A DNA stretch of 64,000 nucleotides from Bacillota bacterium. GTDB taxonomy: Bacteria > Bacillota > Clostridia > DSM-8532. The number at the start of each line of letters is the position of its first letter. The first letter of the stretch is position 1. Below are positions 1 through 7,888 of this stretch, in pieces. The position numbers and the translations under genes are program-made. Under the pieces are notes generated by a model. It was not told the origin of the DNA. It saw only the letters and a list, made by a program, of their open reading frames with translations, and did no database searches. The stretch covers positions 96,448 to 160,447 of the forward strand of contig JAEZJF010000020.1 in NCBI GenBank assembly GCA_023415825.1, in the 5' to 3' direction.

Positions 1-414
1 AATTTCATCCGGATCAAGGGTTATATTAAGCCTTTTTAAAAGAGTTACTGCTTCCTGGTGCATCCTGCCCCAGTCCACGCCGAACTTGCCTATAAAGGGA
101 CGTCCGAGAAAAATATTTTCTTTTACCGTTAAAGACTCTACCAGCTTTAACTCCTGATGCACAACACTGATGCCGAGCTGCTGAGCTTCTAAAGGGGTTT
201 TGGCCTTCATAGGCTGGCCGTTAAGCTCAACAAAGCCTGTATCGGTGGTATAAACGGCTGATAAAATCTTAATCAGGGTAGATTTTCCAGCTCCGTTTTC
301 TCCACAAAGAGCGTGCAGTTCACCTTTTTTGATGTCAAAGCTGACATCATCCAATGCTTTAACACCAGGAAAGGTTTTTGAAATATTCTTGATGCGCAAT
401 GCGTAATCGCTCAT
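1..414 (-). CDS. Sugar ABC transporter ATP-binding protein, 3' end outside window
   Basis: This is the N-terminal 138 codons of a ribose/galactose-type (RbsA/MglA) ATPase that would energise uptake through the adjacent permease at the inner face of the membrane. The Walker A motif GENGAGKST lies at residues 38-46, followed by a Q-loop region (VVHQELKLVESLTV). Family members are about 500 residues with two ATPase halves, so only the first part of the first half is seen. The ATG has a strong AGGAGG site and lies 17 bases after the permease stop, so the two genes are co-transcribed. The substrate cannot be read from this fragment, and no binding-protein gene is visible in the window. Confidence 0.93.
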   Translation of the reverse strand, partial: MSDYALRIKNISKTFPGVKALDDVSFDIKKGELHALCGENGAGKSTLIKILSAVYTTDTGFVELNGQPMKAKTPLEAQQLGISVVHQELKLVESLTVKENIFLGRPFIGKFGVDWGRMHQEAVTLLKRLNITLDPDEI

Positions 415-431
415 TTGCAAAAACCTCCTCC

Positions 432-1439
432 TTATTTCTTACTTTTTTTCTTTACCGAATAGATATCAAAACCGATGGCCAGTACCAGCACGATACCTTT
501 TACCATTTGCTGCAAATAGGAATTCATATCAAGGAGTGTCATACCGTTTGTCAAAAGTCCGATGAGCACCGCACCGAGCAGGGCTCCAAAGATTTTGCCG
601 CGGCCGCCGGTTATTGAAACGCCACCGATAACCGCTGCGGTAACAGCCTCAAACTCCCAGGTCAGACCGCCGTTGGGCTGTCCTGATGCAAGTCGGGAGG
701 TAAGGATCATACCGGCTATAGCTGATAAAACACCAAGGGCAATATAAGTAATAATTTGAATTTTCTTGTCCTTAATACCGGACAGATACGCTGCTTCAGG
801 ATTGCCGCCTACGGCATAAACCGAGCGGCCAAATTTGGTGCGCTGTGCTACAAAATGAGCGATAACAGCCAGTACTACCAAGATGGCAACCGGCCAGGGC
901 AGCCATTCTAATCCAAATACATAGCCACGGCCTAAAAATGCGATGGAATTTGGCAGGCCTGAGATAGGATAGGCTCCTGTAATAACATAAGTCAAGCCAC
1001 GTGCTATGGATTGGGTACCGAGTGTAGCTATCATGGCTGGAATACCAAACTTGGTTACAAGAGTACCGTTGATTGTACCAATGAAGGCACCGACTATGAT
1101 AGTCAGAAAGAAAGCGATAACCGGGTTTATGCCGAATTTGACCATAAACATGGCAAAAAGCACACCTGTAATTCCCACGGTAGCACCGCAAGAAATATCA
1201 ATGCCGCCGCCTACCATGACAAAGAACATACCTACGGTAAGAATGGCAATCATGGATATCTGCCGAAATACATTTGTAAAGTTCTTTAGGGACAGGAAGT
1301 CAGGGGAGGCTAAAGAAAGCACCGCTATCAGAATCACAACCGCATAAATAATACTGTAGTCGTCCAAGAAGCGTTTCACTTTTTTTAATACGTCTTGTGA
1401 GGGCCGATTCAGCGCGTCCGTTGCCTGCGATTTTGTCAT
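432..1439 (-). CDS. Sugar ABC transporter permease, RbsC-like
   Basis: This is a 335-residue integral membrane permease of the ribose/xylose/galactose class (BPD_transp_2 fold), usual in length. A charged cytoplasmic N-terminus precedes about ten hydrophobic segments. The family signatures GGIDISCGATVGITG (near residues 77-91) and the conserved loop AVGGNPEAAYLSGI, which contacts the ATPase, are clear. It is first in a two-gene run with the ATPase just downstream. A YesM/YesN-type two-component system lies upstream on the same strand and is a plausible regulator, which is inference from position. The transported sugar is unknown. Confidence 0.93.
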   Translation of the reverse strand: MTKSQATDALNRPSQDVLKKVKRFLDDYSIIYAVVILIAVLSLASPDFLSLKNFTNVFRQISMIAILTVGMFFVMVGGGIDISCGATVGITGVLFAMFMVKFGINPVIAFFLTIIVGAFIGTINGTLVTKFGIPAMIATLGTQSIARGLTYVITGAYPISGLPNSIAFLGRGYVFGLEWLPWPVAILVVLAVIAHFVAQRTKFGRSVYAVGGNPEAAYLSGIKDKKIQIITYIALGVLSAIAGMILTSRLASGQPNGGLTWEFEAVTAAVIGGVSITGGRGKIFGALLGAVLIGLLTNGMTLLDMNSYLQQMVKGIVLVLAIGFDIYSVKKKSKK

Positions 1440-1471
1440 TTACTCTACATCTCCTTGCTGTTTTTTCTTAA

Positions 1472-1500
1472 ATTATAGAGGATTGTCACAACACCGTGAA
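1472..1500 (-). promoter_or_regulatory. Probable sigma-A promoter of the sugar ABC genes
   Basis: On the minus strand a TATAAT (1472-1477) follows a TTCACG hexamer (1495-1500) with a 17-base spacer. The -10 is perfect and the -35 matches 4 of 6. It lies about 33 bases upstream of the permease start. No catabolite-repression (cre) site was recognised. Confidence 0.45.
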
Positions 1501-1620
1501 TTGAACGGCGTAACATTTGCTCGAAAAAACAACGAAGTTTATGTGCAGTTTATATAACTTGCACAATTATTATATATAAGTTTTATTGAATGTGACGAAT
1601 AGAGACATGTGAATAGAATG

Positions 1621-1652
1621 CAAAAGCTGCCGAAATTGAACGGCAGCTTTTG
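1621..1652 (-). terminator. Hairpin terminator after the response regulator
   Basis: A perfect 12-bp stem (CAAAAGCTGCCG / CGGCAGCTTTTG) closes an 8-base loop. Its T-rich arm stands in for a U-tract. It lies between the response regulator stop and the ABC promoter, separating two minus-strand units. Confidence 0.7.
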
Positions 1653-1691
1653 CATCTCTTATACTTAACGGGTCGGGTCTGCTCTGTTCTC

Positions 1692-3311
1692 CTATATTTC
1701 TCTAAATTCGGAGGGTGAGCATCCGACATATTTTTTGAAAAGAGAACTGAAATAAAAGGAGTCGTCGATACCCACTAGCTCGCTCACTTCGTAAATCTTA
1801 AGGGTGGTGGTCTGGAGCAGCTTTTTTGCCTTTGAAATACGAACCCGGCTTAAATATTCCGAAAAGGAGCAGCCTTCCTCTTTTTTAAACAACTGCCCAA
1901 AATAATTGCGACTAAGCCCCAAAATATCTGCCACGCCCTGTGTTGTAAGATTTTCCTGGCTGCGCTCTTCCACAATTTTCTTTGCATTCTCAACAAGGTA
2001 CAATTTTTTGTTGTTGCTTTCGTCGGCTATTTGGGAGAGGGAAAAATGTAGAAGCTCAAAGGAAATTTTCTTCAACTCCGATAGGCTATGGAGTCTGTTA
2101 TCGTCCAAAATAACCTTATAGTAATCAACGAAGTTTTCACCCTCCAAGCGTACTCCCTTTTGCCTCATGGCCGAAAGACAGGTAAAGAGAATCCCGGTTA
2201 GCATGATTTTTATATCAGGGACAACACGCGTATCGGAATGGCTCTCTATTTGTGAAAAAGCGTGCTCTAGAAAGGCTTTGGCTTTCTCTGCGCTGCCCTG
2301 CTTCAATAACCCTGCAAGCTCGGACATATCTTCCATAACGAGTCCCTGGCCCATATCATCTTCCTCATCGGTCAGCTTTTGCACTGCACCCTCAGAGGAC
2401 AGGGTAATATACATCAAGGCCGTACATGCGCCACGATAGGATTTTTTGATGTCGGGGCGGCTTTGAACCATATTTCCGATGCCACAATTAATAAGAAATC
2501 CATCTTTTTCACGGATGTCATTCACTCGCTCCGAAAGATAGCTTTCTGCAATTAATTCCCCTCGGTCGCTACTGTCGAAGCAAAAGATTATAGCGCACCG
2601 GGTGAGACCGATTTCGAAAAACAGTTGCCTGCACCCTCCCAATGGATGAGCCTGTAAGGCGGTTTTCAGCGAGTGAATAGCCAGGTTGCCCATCATTTCG
2701 CTCCTGGGCTCGTTGGAGACTACAGCCGCTACTGCCACCAAATAATTTCTTGAAGATAATGACAAACCCAGAAACTGAGCCTTGCGCTCAATTGCTTCAT
2801 CATCAAGATCGCTCTCAACCAGGTCAATAAAAAATTTCTCATAAAGGAGCGGCAAACTTTGGCGTACCTGGTCGCGGAGCTTTTTCTGGCGCTCTGTGTT
2901 CTCAGCGATAAGGCATGCCTTTTCATACAGCTTTTTCGCCAATGCCACCACTTCATCCGGCTCTATGGGTTTGAGAAGAAATTCATCCACCCCGAGGGCC
3001 ATGGCCTTTTGGGCATAGTCAAACTCATCATAACCGGACAATATGACCTTAAGGGTTTGTAAGGGGATCTCATTGTCCTTCACATAGGTCAGCTCATAAT
3101 CCTTTAACTGCTCTAGAAACTCCAACCCGTTCATCCGGGGCATCATGATGTCCAGGAGGATCGCGCTGTATTTATTGACCTTGCAAAGCTCCAAAGCCTC
3201 AATGCCATTTTTTGCAGTATCTACGCTGTCAAACAAACCAAGGCCTTGAATTGTTGAGGCAATTCCGTTTCTTATAATCGCCTCGTCATCCACAACAAGT
3301 AAGCTGATCAT
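1692..3311 (-). CDS. YesN-type response regulator with AraC DNA-binding domain
   Basis: This 539-residue protein is an AraC-type response regulator. The receiver domain occupies about residues 1-130, with acidic pocket D8/D9, phosphoacceptor D54 in the LLDIMMPRMNG context and the conserved Lys in FLLKPIE. A long middle region of no recognised enzymatic type follows. The C-terminal 100 residues form two AraC helix-turn-helices (TTQGVADILGLSRNYFGQLFK, then VSELVGIDDSFYFSSLFKK). Its start overlaps the histidine kinase stop by 4 bases, so the two are translationally coupled partners. By family analogy it senses sugars or their binding proteins and controls a nearby carbohydrate transporter, most simply the ABC genes downstream. 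Confidence 0.93.
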   Translation of the reverse strand: MISLLVVDDEAIIRNGIASTIQGLGLFDSVDTAKNGIEALELCKVNKYSAILLDIMMPRMNGLEFLEQLKDYELTYVKDNEIPLQTLKVILSGYDEFDYAQKAMALGVDEFLLKPIEPDEVVALAKKLYEKACLIAENTERQKKLRDQVRQSLPLLYEKFFIDLVESDLDDEAIERKAQFLGLSLSSRNYLVAVAAVVSNEPRSEMMGNLAIHSLKTALQAHPLGGCRQLFFEIGLTRCAIIFCFDSSDRGELIAESYLSERVNDIREKDGFLINCGIGNMVQSRPDIKKSYRGACTALMYITLSSEGAVQKLTDEEDDMGQGLVMEDMSELAGLLKQGSAEKAKAFLEHAFSQIESHSDTRVVPDIKIMLTGILFTCLSAMRQKGVRLEGENFVDYYKVILDDNRLHSLSELKKISFELLHFSLSQIADESNNKKLYLVENAKKIVEERSQENLTTQGVADILGLSRNYFGQLFKKEEGCSFSEYLSRVRISKAKKLLQTTTLKIYEVSELVGIDDSFYFSSLFKKYVGCSPSEFREI

Positions 3312-5122
3312 TCTTCTTCACTCCTTCGAACCGGCATGGTAATTTCTGCAATGGTCCAGCCATTTTCCACTTTGTAACGGAGCCCGCTCCCGGCCCCATA
3401 GGTAAAGCGGATGCGGTCATGTACATTTTTAATACCGACCCCCATGTCCATTTGTCCGACATTAATGTTTTCGAGCTTTGCGTTAATGAGATCACATGTT
3501 TCCTGGCTCATAAATCCACCGTTATCCCGCACCTGAAACACAACGGAGTCATCCACCTGCCTGCATGAAATCACGATCTCCCCATTCTCCTTATAGCGCA
3601 TACTATGGTAAATAGCATTTTCAACCAGTGGCTGCAACACCATTTTAACGGTGTAATAGTTCAGGACCCCTGCATCTACGTCAAAATTAAAGGTAAATTC
3701 ATTCTCATACCGCACTTTCTGAATATCCAGATAGCTTGCCACATGCTCGATCTCTTTTTCAATGGGAATAATATTGTTCCCTCTGCTGATACTGATTCGA
3801 AACATCTTGGACAAAGCGGATGTTACTTTGATGGCGGACTGGGATTGGTTTGCCCCGATCAGCCATATTACGGTGGAAAGAGTATTGTAAAGGAAATGGG
3901 GCTTAATTTGGCTCTCAAAGGCTTTGAGTTCAGCCTCACGCTGCTTTTTCTGGGTTTGTTCTATAACCACCGCCTGGTGATTGAGCTTCTCGGCCATCTG
4001 ATTAAAGCATCGTGCCAGATAACCGATTTCATCATTGTATTTGGGCACGAAATCCGTGGGCACCTGGCCAATATCAGAGCCAGCCATAATCTTGGCCAGC
4101 TTTAAAATAGGCACTGTAAAATAACGAGAGAGCAGAGTGGCTGCCATAATACAGAACAGAAGCATAGTAAACATAATGGCCACCGTAATAATCAGGATAT
4201 TGTTAGTTTCCTCTACAATATCGATCAAGGGCATGATATTAATGCCGTAAAGGGAATCGCTTTCGTCCTTGTATGTGCACATCAGAACCTTTTGATTATT
4301 GACTGTCAGACGCTGGGGCACACCGGTGTTATCAATAGCCAGATCGGGGTAAAGATCCTGGACGTTTTTCCCCAGATATACTCTGGACCCGGTAGAGGCA
4401 AACAGGTTCCCGTCCGGATTGGCCACCAGAAGCGTGCCTGCCATTTCGTGCCGATAGCTGTCAAATACCTCTCGTACACCTCGCTCGTTGATCCACATGA
4501 ATACATAGCCCAAGGTGGTCTTACCATCTGTGCTGTGTACCTTTCGTGCCAGAACCTTATAGACGCTTCCGTTAATTGTCGAAATTGGACCTTTCCAGTA
4601 GTTGAAATTGCTCTGTTGGAACGCCATAAAGTCTGAACGGGCTGCCATTTCTCTTACGGATTCCCCCACTTGTGAGGAGCTCGCCATAAAGAATTGGTTT
4701 TTTCCCATAAGACAGGTGTAGTCGATAAAGCGGCGAAAGGTGTTGTCAAAAAATAGTTTTTCGATGTCCACTATCTCTTTTTGGTAGGCCAGCGGGTCAT
4801 AGTCTTTCATATCCACCAGCATCAGCTTACGTACAGCGTCATTTTGAGCAATACGGATCAAACTGTAGTCTGTTTCCTTATAGAGGCTTTCAGTGATGGA
4901 TTTGCTGACATTTTTAAGCACATTATAGGATTGTGCTGTTTTTTGCGCGATGAGACTGTTATAGGAAAAAGAGTAATAAAAAAGCCCCAGCAAAAGCGTG
5001 GGGACCAGCGAAAGGATTACAAATGTAATTAACAGTTTCTGCCCCATGCCCAAGTTGTAAAAGTATGTCTTCATTCGATGCCTTAAAGTTCGCTTCGGCT
5101 TTGTCTTGATGCTGCTGCTCAA
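3308..5122 (-). CDS. YesM-type sensor histidine kinase
   Basis: This 604-residue membrane kinase has a first transmembrane segment near residues 28-50. An extracytoplasmic sensor region of about 240 residues (Cache-like by position) follows, then a second membrane segment (ILIITVAIMFTMLL), a HAMP linker, and a His_kinase domain with phosphoacceptor His in QIKPHFLYN. The C-terminus is an HATPase with an N box (PLVENAIYHS) and G boxes (VRDNGGF and GVGIKNV). It pairs with the response regulator whose start it overlaps. The ligand is unknown; the family usually responds to extracellular sugars. Confidence 0.93.
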   Translation of the reverse strand: MSSSIKTKPKRTLRHRMKTYFYNLGMGQKLLITFVILSLVPTLLLGLFYYSFSYNSLIAQKTAQSYNVLKNVSKSITESLYKETDYSLIRIAQNDAVRKLMLVDMKDYDPLAYQKEIVDIEKLFFDNTFRRFIDYTCLMGKNQFFMASSSQVGESVREMAARSDFMAFQQSNFNYWKGPISTINGSVYKVLARKVHSTDGKTTLGYVFMWINERGVREVFDSYRHEMAGTLLVANPDGNLFASTGSRVYLGKNVQDLYPDLAIDNTGVPQRLTVNNQKVLMCTYKDESDSLYGINIMPLIDIVEETNNILIITVAIMFTMLLFCIMAATLLSRYFTVPILKLAKIMAGSDIGQVPTDFVPKYNDEIGYLARCFNQMAEKLNHQAVVIEQTQKKQREAELKAFESQIKPHFLYNTLSTVIWLIGANQSQSAIKVTSALSKMFRISISRGNNIIPIEKEIEHVASYLDIQKVRYENEFTFNFDVDAGVLNYYTVKMVLQPLVENAIYHSMRYKENGEIVISCRQVDDSVVFQVRDNGGFMSQETCDLINAKLENINVGQMDMGVGIKNVHDRIRFTYGAGSGLRYKVENGWTIAEITMPVRRSEEE

Positions 5123-5153
5123 CTGGCTGCCCCCCTTTTTGCAAGATGCTACT

Positions 5154-5181
5154 TGTATAGTTTAATGATTTTTCACAACAA
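5154..5181 (-). promoter_or_regulatory. Possible promoter of the two-component operon
   Basis: On the minus strand TATACA (5154-5159) is preceded by TTGTTG (5176-5181) with a 16-base spacer, about 32 bases upstream of the kinase start. Each hexamer is a partial sigma-A match. Confidence 0.35.
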
Positions 5182-5278
5182 AGTAAACGGATATTTGTGT
5201 ATTTTGGTTTAATTATTCTATCATATCATACGTTTCTCAATTCCTTTTCCATGGTATAGACCTATAATAGAGGTAAGG

Positions 5279-5352
5279 TTATAATAATGTTACCCGTTAC
5301 CGAAATCGAAGATTTCGAACAGGAACCCAAGTTATTGATACTTCGTATTAAT
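5279..5352. repeat. Intergenic repeat element, copy 1
   Basis: This stretch shares an ordered set of blocks with 11692-11832 in opposite orientation: ACCCGTTACCGAAATC, GAAGATTTCGAAC, then TTGATAC, TCGTATTAAT. Its centre CGAAATC-GAA-GATTTCG folds as a hairpin. It lies between the promoter region and the start of the following small gene. Confidence 0.6.
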
Positions 5353-5392
5353 TGTGGTGTTTAGTCTTTATTTTTTAAAGGGGGATTGTATT

Positions 5393-5857
5393 TTGGGCAT
5401 TAAGACCATGACTCGAGCCGCTGCAGATAATAAATATCTACACCGGGATTTCCATGTCTCCACCGATATCGGTATAAACTATATTGGTACACATTATGGT
5501 AATGAAGGTGTTGTTGAGTACCTTCGCCGATATGCCACATCTTTCTTGTCTCCTCTAGTGGAAGAGATAAAAAAAGATGGGTTGGTTGCTCTTAAACGTT
5601 ATTTTGAAGATCTTTACATGCAGGAGGAAATGCCGGAGGTCCTGCACACGGTATTAAGCAATGGATCGCTTGAGGTTACCATTGACCGTTGTCCTGCTGT
5701 CACCTTTATGAGAAAAAGCGGCCATACTCCGTCAAAATGGTATATTGAAACAGTTAATACCGTGTATAAAACCGTAGCTGAGGCCGCTGGTATCGGTTTT
5801 GAACTGCTCTATTACCATACTGAGGATGGCAGCAGCAGCTACCGTTTCTTTCTTTAG
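5393..5857 (+). CDS. Small protein, possibly ATC-hydrolase-like family, gene 1
   Basis: The protein is about 154 residues, with no membrane segment or signal peptide. I chose the TTG at 5393 because AAAGGGGG sits 8 bases before it; an upstream ATG at 5354 lacks a site. The sequence contains a Cys followed by a hydrophobic stretch (TIDRCPAVTFM) and a C-terminal beta-like end (YHTEDGSSSYRFF). This layout resembles the L-2-amino-thiazoline-4-carboxylate hydrolase-like family, but the assignment is from pattern memory and is tentative. The next gene has the same layout and the same spacing of Cys-Pro motifs, so they look like paralogues in one transcript ending at the terminator at 6367. Confidence 0.6.
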   Translation: MGIKTMTRAAADNKYLHRDFHVSTDIGINYIGTHYGNEGVVEYLRRYATSFLSPLVEEIKKDGLVALKRYFEDLYMQEEMPEVLHTVLSNGSLEVTIDRCPAVTFMRKSGHTPSKWYIETVNTVYKTVAEAAGIGFELLYYHTEDGSSSYRFFL

Positions 5858-5916
5858 GGATGATCAAAAGCTAACTTTGATTGCTCCTTTATCGTTGACA
5901 AAGGGAGGATTTTTAT

Positions 5917-6348
5917 ATGATATCCTGTACACAATTTATTCCGGCCTATAGTGAGCTTTTTACCTTTCTGGAGGAACAGGGCGGTTATGAAGCAGTGGTG
6001 AAGTATTGGGAACATATTTCGGATGAATATGTAACGCCCCGTTTGGGTGAGAACATAAAAGAAAAAGGTATAGCAGGCTGCTATGACTACTGGGCTCAAG
6101 CTCTCAATGAAGAGGCCGCGGACTTTACCATGACTTTGGATGAAGACAAGGAAATCTTTGAAATTAATATGCATCATTGTCCCTCAAAAGGGCGCCTGAT
6201 GCAATTTACTCAAATCAAGCCATACCACAAATACTGCTTACATTGCGATACGCTTTATCGCAGGGTTGCAGAAAGATATGGACTCAATTATGAATTTGAC
6301 TGTTCAAATTGTGATAAGGCTCAATGCCGTATCCGCATTTCGAAGTGA
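5917..6348 (+). CDS. Small protein, possibly ATC-hydrolase-like family, gene 2
   Basis: This 143-residue soluble protein follows a good GGGAGG site. It is rich in Cys and His near its C-terminus: HHCPSKG at about residue 86, CLHCDTLY at about 108 and CSNCDKAQC at about 131. That invites metal binding or a thiol catalyst, which is inference. The size, the acidic N-terminal half and the motif order resemble the preceding gene, so I regard them as a diverged pair. The possible family is L-2-amino-thiazoline-4-carboxylate hydrolase-like. The function in this organism is unknown. Confidence 0.62.
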   Translation: MISCTQFIPAYSELFTFLEEQGGYEAVVKYWEHISDEYVTPRLGENIKEKGIAGCYDYWAQALNEEAADFTMTLDEDKEIFEINMHHCPSKGRLMQFTQIKPYHKYCLHCDTLYRRVAERYGLNYEFDCSNCDKAQCRIRISK

Positions 6349-6366
6349 GCTGAATAAAAGTAAAAT

Positions 6367-6396
6367 GGGGCAAGGGAATATCTTGCCCCGTTTTTT
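6367..6396 (+). terminator. Rho-independent terminator
   Basis: An 8-bp GC-rich stem GGGGCAAG (6367-6374) / CTTGCCCC (6382-6389) is followed by GTTTTTT. It ends the two-gene plus-strand unit and sits just before the convergent alanine dehydrogenase stop. Confidence 0.92.
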
Positions 6397-6400
6397 CGCC

Positions 6401-7516
6401 TTAAAGCACTTCTCCCGGAGGCGTATAAAAAAGCCCCTGTGCCTCAGCCACACCCCGGCAGGTCACAAATCCTTTGTAAGTATTTAAACCGCTTTGCAAG
6501 GAAGCATCCTTAAGAAGGGCCTCTTCAATTCCTAATGATGCGATTTTCATAATATAGGGAAGCGTTACCCCGGTTAACGCATATGTGGAGGTTTTTGGAA
6601 CAGCGCCCGGGACATTGGCGACGGCATAATGAATAACACCATGTTTTTCATAGGTGGGATTTTCATGAGTAGTCGCGTGATCCACCGTTTCCACCGAACC
6701 GCCCTGGTCTATGGCAATATCCACCAATACAGATCCCTTTTTCATACTCTTAACCATATCTTCGGTTACAACCTTTGGAGCCCTTGCACCGGCTACCAAT
6801 ACGGTGCTGATGAGTAGGTCGGCTTGTTTTACTGCTTCGGCCATATTGTACTCATTGCTGTAAAGGGTCGAAATTCTGCCGTTGGAGAATTCATCGATGC
6901 TATCCAGGCGCTCTTTCTTAATATCAAGAACTGTGACATGTGCGCCTAATCCAACGGCCATACGGGCTGCATTACAACCGGCAGTACCGCCTCCGGCAAT
7001 GACCACGTGAGCAGCAGGAACCCCGGGTACTCCGCCCAATAGAAGGCCTAAACCGCCATTGGTTTTTTGAAGAAGTTGAGCACCCACTTGAACAGACATT
7101 CTGCCGGCTACCTCGCTCATGGGTGAAAGAAGCGGAAGGGAGCCATTGGGGAGCTGAACTGTCTCATAGGCTATAGCGGTAATGTTTTGATCAAGCAAAT
7201 GGCTGACAAGAGGACCATTGGGAGCAAGATGGAGATAGGTAAACAGGGCTAAGCCCCTTCGCAGGAGAGGATATTCGCTTTCCAGCGGTTCTTTAACCTT
7301 TAAAACGAGATCGGATGAATCATAAATAGTCTCTGGTGTCTGAACAATTTCGGCACCGGCCAGGATAAAGTCCGAGTCCATAATACCGCTTCCCAAGCCG
7401 GCATCTTTTTCCACCAGTACCCGGTGACCGGCTTTTTTCAGCGCATATGTACCGGCAGGGGTGAGGGCAACCCGAAATTCGTTGTTCTTAATCTCCTTTG
7501 GCACGCCAATAATCAT
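6401..7516 (-). CDS. ald: Alanine dehydrogenase
   Basis: This is a 371-residue cytoplasmic NAD-dependent enzyme interconverting L-alanine and pyruvate plus ammonia, full length for the family. The N-terminus MIIGVPKEIKNNEFRVALTP is diagnostic of the alanine dehydrogenase/transhydrogenase superfamily. The catalytic Lys and His regions (VLKVKEPLESEY, FTYLHLAP) and the Rossmann motif around residues 170-180 (VIAGGGTAGCNAARMA) are present. AGGAGG precedes the ATG. In spore formers this enzyme supports alanine use during sporulation. It is a single gene, convergent with the pair to its left. Confidence 0.97.
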   Translation of the reverse strand: MIIGVPKEIKNNEFRVALTPAGTYALKKAGHRVLVEKDAGLGSGIMDSDFILAGAEIVQTPETIYDSSDLVLKVKEPLESEYPLLRRGLALFTYLHLAPNGPLVSHLLDQNITAIAYETVQLPNGSLPLLSPMSEVAGRMSVQVGAQLLQKTNGGLGLLLGGVPGVPAAHVVIAGGGTAGCNAARMAVGLGAHVTVLDIKKERLDSIDEFSNGRISTLYSNEYNMAEAVKQADLLISTVLVAGARAPKVVTEDMVKSMKKGSVLVDIAIDQGGSVETVDHATTHENPTYEKHGVIHYAVANVPGAVPKTSTYALTGVTLPYIMKIASLGIEEALLKDASLQSGLNTYKGFVTCRGVAEAQGLFYTPPGEVL

Positions 7517-7888
7517 ACAATTCCTCCTGTCAGTTTGTTGAAACTTGTGGTGCGTTTCTGATGGAACACACCTCTATTTATGTTTTTACCCATTTTTTTC
7601 TATTTTAAATGGAATAACAAACTTTTTTGTTCCAGAGTGCAGCTTTTTGTAGAGCAGTGTCAAGTTGGCTTATTTCCCTCGTTTCGGGAAGTTTATACTA
7701 TTTGGAAGTGCTCTATCATATAATGGGATATGTCTCGAAAATCCACCACATGAATTTTACGCACCAGATTTTTAACCTAGTACTTTAGTTTAAAAGTTTT
7801 TTACTCAAGCAACAAGGGTCTAAGGAAGCTACGCTTACGAGGGGTAATCAATCTCTTCTACAAAGGAAAAACGAATGGAGGCACTCCC
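7517..7888. other. Intergenic region between ald and spoIIE
   Basis: This 372-base divergent gap must hold the promoters of ald and spoIIE. A TATAAT occurs at 7719-7724 on the plus strand without a convincing -35 at normal spacing. One Spo0A-box-like TGTCAAG lies near 7659, a single weak match. I see no RNA gene or repeat. Confidence 0.4.

Noticed and set aside
7655..7735. Spo0A boxes upstream of spoIIE
   Set aside because: Only one single-mismatch TGTCAAG and a TGTCTCGAA stretch are visible, without a fitting promoter, so the evidence is below what I would report as a site.
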